This document shows, in pieces, positions 22,601-23,949 of a stretch of 23,949 bases of DNA. The DNA is from JBEEJL01 sp049698095 (lineage in GTDB: Bacteria > Pseudomonadota > Gammaproteobacteria > Burkholderiales > JBEEJL01): the NCBI GenBank assembly GCA_049698095.1, contig JBAVXA010000148.1, positions 1 to 23,949 on the forward strand. Direction: 5' to 3'. Each line of letters opens with the position of its first letter. Position 1 is the first letter of the stretch. The position numbers were made by a program, and so were the translations under genes. Under the pieces are notes generated by a model. That model saw only the letters and a program-made list of their open reading frames with translations. It made no database searches and was not told the DNA's origin.

Positions 22601-22755
22601 GAGTTCGCTCTGTAGAAGATTTAGGGGTTTTGTTGCAGATGCGGGCGGTTGCCCAAGGAACTTTAGAAACATCCTAACCAAAAAAGACTCTGCTGGGAAG
22701 CCTAATCTGCAAGCATATAATTGGGGGTCTGCAGGCAAAAAATCAAGGAGTCGCT

Positions 22756-23082
22756 ATGTGGTTCATAAAATTGATGTTTTCTGCCGGCATTATTGCAGCG
22801 GCGGCGGAAGTCGCCAAGCGCAGCGAGTTCTGGGGCGCCGTCATTATTGCACTGCCGCTATCGTCCATGCTCGCCATGCTGTGGCTATATAGCGACACCC
22901 GCGACGCCGCGAAAGTCAGTATTTTCGCGCGCGACATTTTTTTTCTCGTGCCGCCGTCACTGTTATTTTTCGTGCCGTTTTTGTTCGAACCGAAGACCCA
23001 CTGGCCGTTCGGGGCTAATTTCGCTGCCGGATTTTTCGTCATGGTCGCGGGCATGGCGGCAGTCAAGTTTCTGCTAAAATAA
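22756..23082 (+). CDS. Small inner-membrane protein, DUF3147/GlpM-like
   Basis: A 108-residue, very hydrophobic protein with about four membrane helices: residues 4-18 (IKLMFSAGIIAAAAE), 25-45 (FWGAVIIALPLSSMLAMLWL), 60-78 (IFFLVPPSLLFFVPFLF) and 87-106 (NFAAGFFVMVAGMAAVKFLL). The AKRSEFWGAVIIALPL and LWLYSDTRD segments fit the DUF3147 family, to which E. coli GlpM belongs, and the length is right. The function of the family is not established. The start has a good AAGGAG site, and a perfect TATAAT lies at 22716-22721, though without a good -35. fdxA follows 31 bases later and may share the transcript. Confidence 0.8.
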   Translation: MWFIKLMFSAGIIAAAAEVAKRSEFWGAVIIALPLSSMLAMLWLYSDTRDAAKVSIFARDIFFLVPPSLLFFVPFLFEPKTHWPFGANFAAGFFVMVAGMAAVKFLLK

Positions 23083-23113
23083 CGCCAATGATTATTTTTA
23101 TATCGGAATCAAT

Positions 23114-23437
23114 ATGACTTACGTAGTGACCGAATCCTGTATCAAATGCAAATACACCGACTGCGTCGAAGTCTGTCCCGTCGATTGCTTCCGCGAAGGC
23201 CCCAACTTTTTAGTCATCGACCCCGATGAATGCATCGACTGCACCCTGTGTGTCGCCGAATGCCCGGTCGATGCGATCTACGCCGAAGACGATGTGCCCG
23301 AAGGCCAGCAACACTTCACCGCGCTGAACGCCGAGTTGGCGAAAAAATGGAAACCGATAGTTGAATTGAAACCGGCTTTGCCTGAGGCGGATAAATATAA
23401 AGATGTGAAGGATAAATTGAGTTTGTTGGAGCGTTGA
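23114..23437 (+). CDS. fdxA: 7Fe ferredoxin FdxA
   Basis: A 107-residue ferredoxin closely matching Azotobacter ferredoxin I in order and length. The cysteines are C9, C12, C17, C21 and C25 in the first half and C40, C43, C46 and C50 in the second. In this family C9, C17 and C50 bind a [3Fe-4S] cluster and C21, C40, C43 and C46 a [4Fe-4S] cluster. CIKCKYTDCVEVCPVDCF and CIDCTLCVAECPVDAI are the recognisable stretches, and the tail KDVKDKLSLLER is the usual end. It is a soluble electron carrier; the partner enzymes are not visible here. The ribosome-binding site is weak (a single GGA nine bases before the ATG). Confidence 0.96.
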   Translation: MTYVVTESCIKCKYTDCVEVCPVDCFREGPNFLVIDPDECIDCTLCVAECPVDAIYAEDDVPEGQQHFTALNAELAKKWKPIVELKPALPEADKYKDVKDKLSLLER

Positions 23438-23825
23438 GCCGCAACCTGCCAATTCTTCATGACTTGGCGTGAAGATGACAAACCATCAACACGGCCTATT
23501 ACATGACTCAGACCAACTGAATCGTGTCCAACGGGAACGGCGCAGCGGGCTAAGATACATCTCCGCTGCCGGATTGTTTCCTCTCGTCGGCTGCAGTAGC
23601 AATAATGGTTCAGCCGCCGCCGCAGTTTCCAGGGCCACACGCAGCCCCACCAGCACTCCCACTGCCTTCTGGCACAGCTTTCTGGCGATTTTGTTGGCGC
23701 TCAATTTATTGTTTATTTGTTGTTTGCGCGTTGAGGTGAACTCATTTGCCCGGGTAGCGGTCAGAGAGTAAAATCAAAGCACGAAAAAGCGTAACAATAA
23801 GTTTAACCAAACAAGGAGTCACACC
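23438..23825 (+). other. Intergenic region between fdxA and sodB
   Basis: There are 388 bases without a supported gene. An open frame on the + strand (23469-23771) and one on the - strand (23486-23704) overlap each other, lack ribosome-binding sites and match no family I know. A short GCCAA/TTGGC dyad at 23448-23468 has no T-run and is not a convincing fdxA terminator. The last 80 bases hold the sodB promoter. Confidence 0.6.
23746..23774 (+). promoter_or_regulatory. Predicted sigma-70 promoter of sodB
   Basis: TTGCCC (23746-23751) and TAAAAT (23769-23774) are exactly 17 bases apart. Transcription would start near 23781, giving a 45-base leader with an AAGGAG ribosome-binding site. In many proteobacteria sodB mRNA is controlled by iron through Fur and a small RNA; no such site can be shown here. 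Confidence 0.65.
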
Positions 23826-23949
23826 ATGGAACACAAACTACCCGCACTGCCCTACGCGATGGACGCATTGCAGCCGCACATCTCCAAGGAGACGCTGGAA
23901 TACCATTACGGCAAGCATCATCAAACCTACGTTACCAACCTGAATAACA
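23826..23949 (+). CDS. sodB: Superoxide dismutase [Fe], N-terminal part
   Basis: The first 41 residues are present before the window ends. LPALPYAMDALQPHISKETL followed by EYHYGKHHQTYVTNLN is the unmistakable start of iron (SodB-type) superoxide dismutase; the His of HISKE and the HYGKHHQTYV helix precede and include the first metal-ligand region. The enzyme converts superoxide to oxygen and hydrogen peroxide in the cytoplasm. Whether the metal is Fe or Mn depends on residues outside the window, but the LPALPYA start favours the Fe type. The start is supported by AAGGAG eight bases upstream and a good promoter. Confidence 0.96.
   Translation, partial: MEHKLPALPYAMDALQPHISKETLEYHYGKHHQTYVTNLNN

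Noticed and set aside
22601..22738. N-terminally extended thioredoxin
   Set aside because: The extension has no thioredoxin homology and the canonical MSDQI start at 22600 gives the normal length.
23448..23468. GCCAA/TTGGC hairpin after fdxA
   Set aside because: Five-base stem, 11-base loop, no T-run; not a convincing terminator.
23469..23771. A 100-residue + strand frame and an opposing minus-strand frame between fdxA and sodB
   Set aside because: The two overlap, lack ribosome-binding sites and match nothing; the first overlaps the sodB promoter.
1..23949. CRISPR arrays, tRNA or rRNA genes, insertion sequences, phage genes, toxin-antitoxin or defence operons
   Set aside because: No regular repeats, tRNA T-loop patterns, transposase motifs or defence-type domains were seen on either strand.

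Overview
The window looks like chromosomal DNA of a Gram-negative, respiring bacterium, most likely a betaproteobacterium. The pointers are the trxA-rho-rpmE block, a 419-residue Rho with the same landmark numbering as the E. coli protein, a proteobacterial multifunctional Cca with an HD domain, a 7Fe FdxA ferredoxin, an Fe-type superoxide dismutase start, outer-membrane OmpA and lipoprotein genes, and fairly GC-rich, densely packed genes. No phage, insertion sequence, CRISPR array, rRNA or tRNA gene was found. Twenty-four coding regions are supported; the first and last are cut by the window ends.

Layout. 1-2820 (+): the 3' end of a methyltransferase, a glutathione S-transferase overlapping a tRNA nucleotidyltransferase (cca), and a small conserved-looking protein of unknown function, closed by a strong symmetric terminator. 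2834-6484 (-): a two-gene envelope module (OmpA/BON lipid- or signal-anchored protein plus a long membrane-anchored coiled coil ending in a helix-hairpin-helix domain) and a J-domain protein with a C-terminal membrane helix. 6581-10644 (-): a TAXI-type TRAP transporter (fused permease and solute-binding protein, separated by an intrinsic terminator) and a LysR regulator. 10786-11257 (+): a small secreted protein with a duplicated motif and a collagen-like Gly-X-Y run, followed by its own terminator.

11539-16579 (+): an MFS transporter and the three glycolate oxidase subunits glcD, glcE and glcF, spaced as one operon. Together they would take up a 2-hydroxyacid and oxidise it to the 2-oxoacid, passing electrons to the respiratory chain. 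16614-20331 (-): a visibly AT-richer GNAT acetyltransferase, a GT39/ArnT-like membrane glycosyltransferase and an M48 lipoprotein protease. 20411-22600 (-): rpmE (with promoter and terminator), rho and trxA. 22756-23949 (+): a small membrane protein of the DUF3147/GlpM kind, fdxA, a gap of 388 bases holding a good promoter, and the start of sodB.

Most genes are ordinary housekeeping or metabolic genes. The least explained parts are the secreted repeat protein at 10786-11187, the OmpA/coiled-coil pair at 2834-5673, the tail-anchored J-domain protein at 5936-6484 and the unknown protein at 2491-2769. I saw no clear new defence or mobile system. Functional names rest on recognised family motifs read by eye; no database search was possible.
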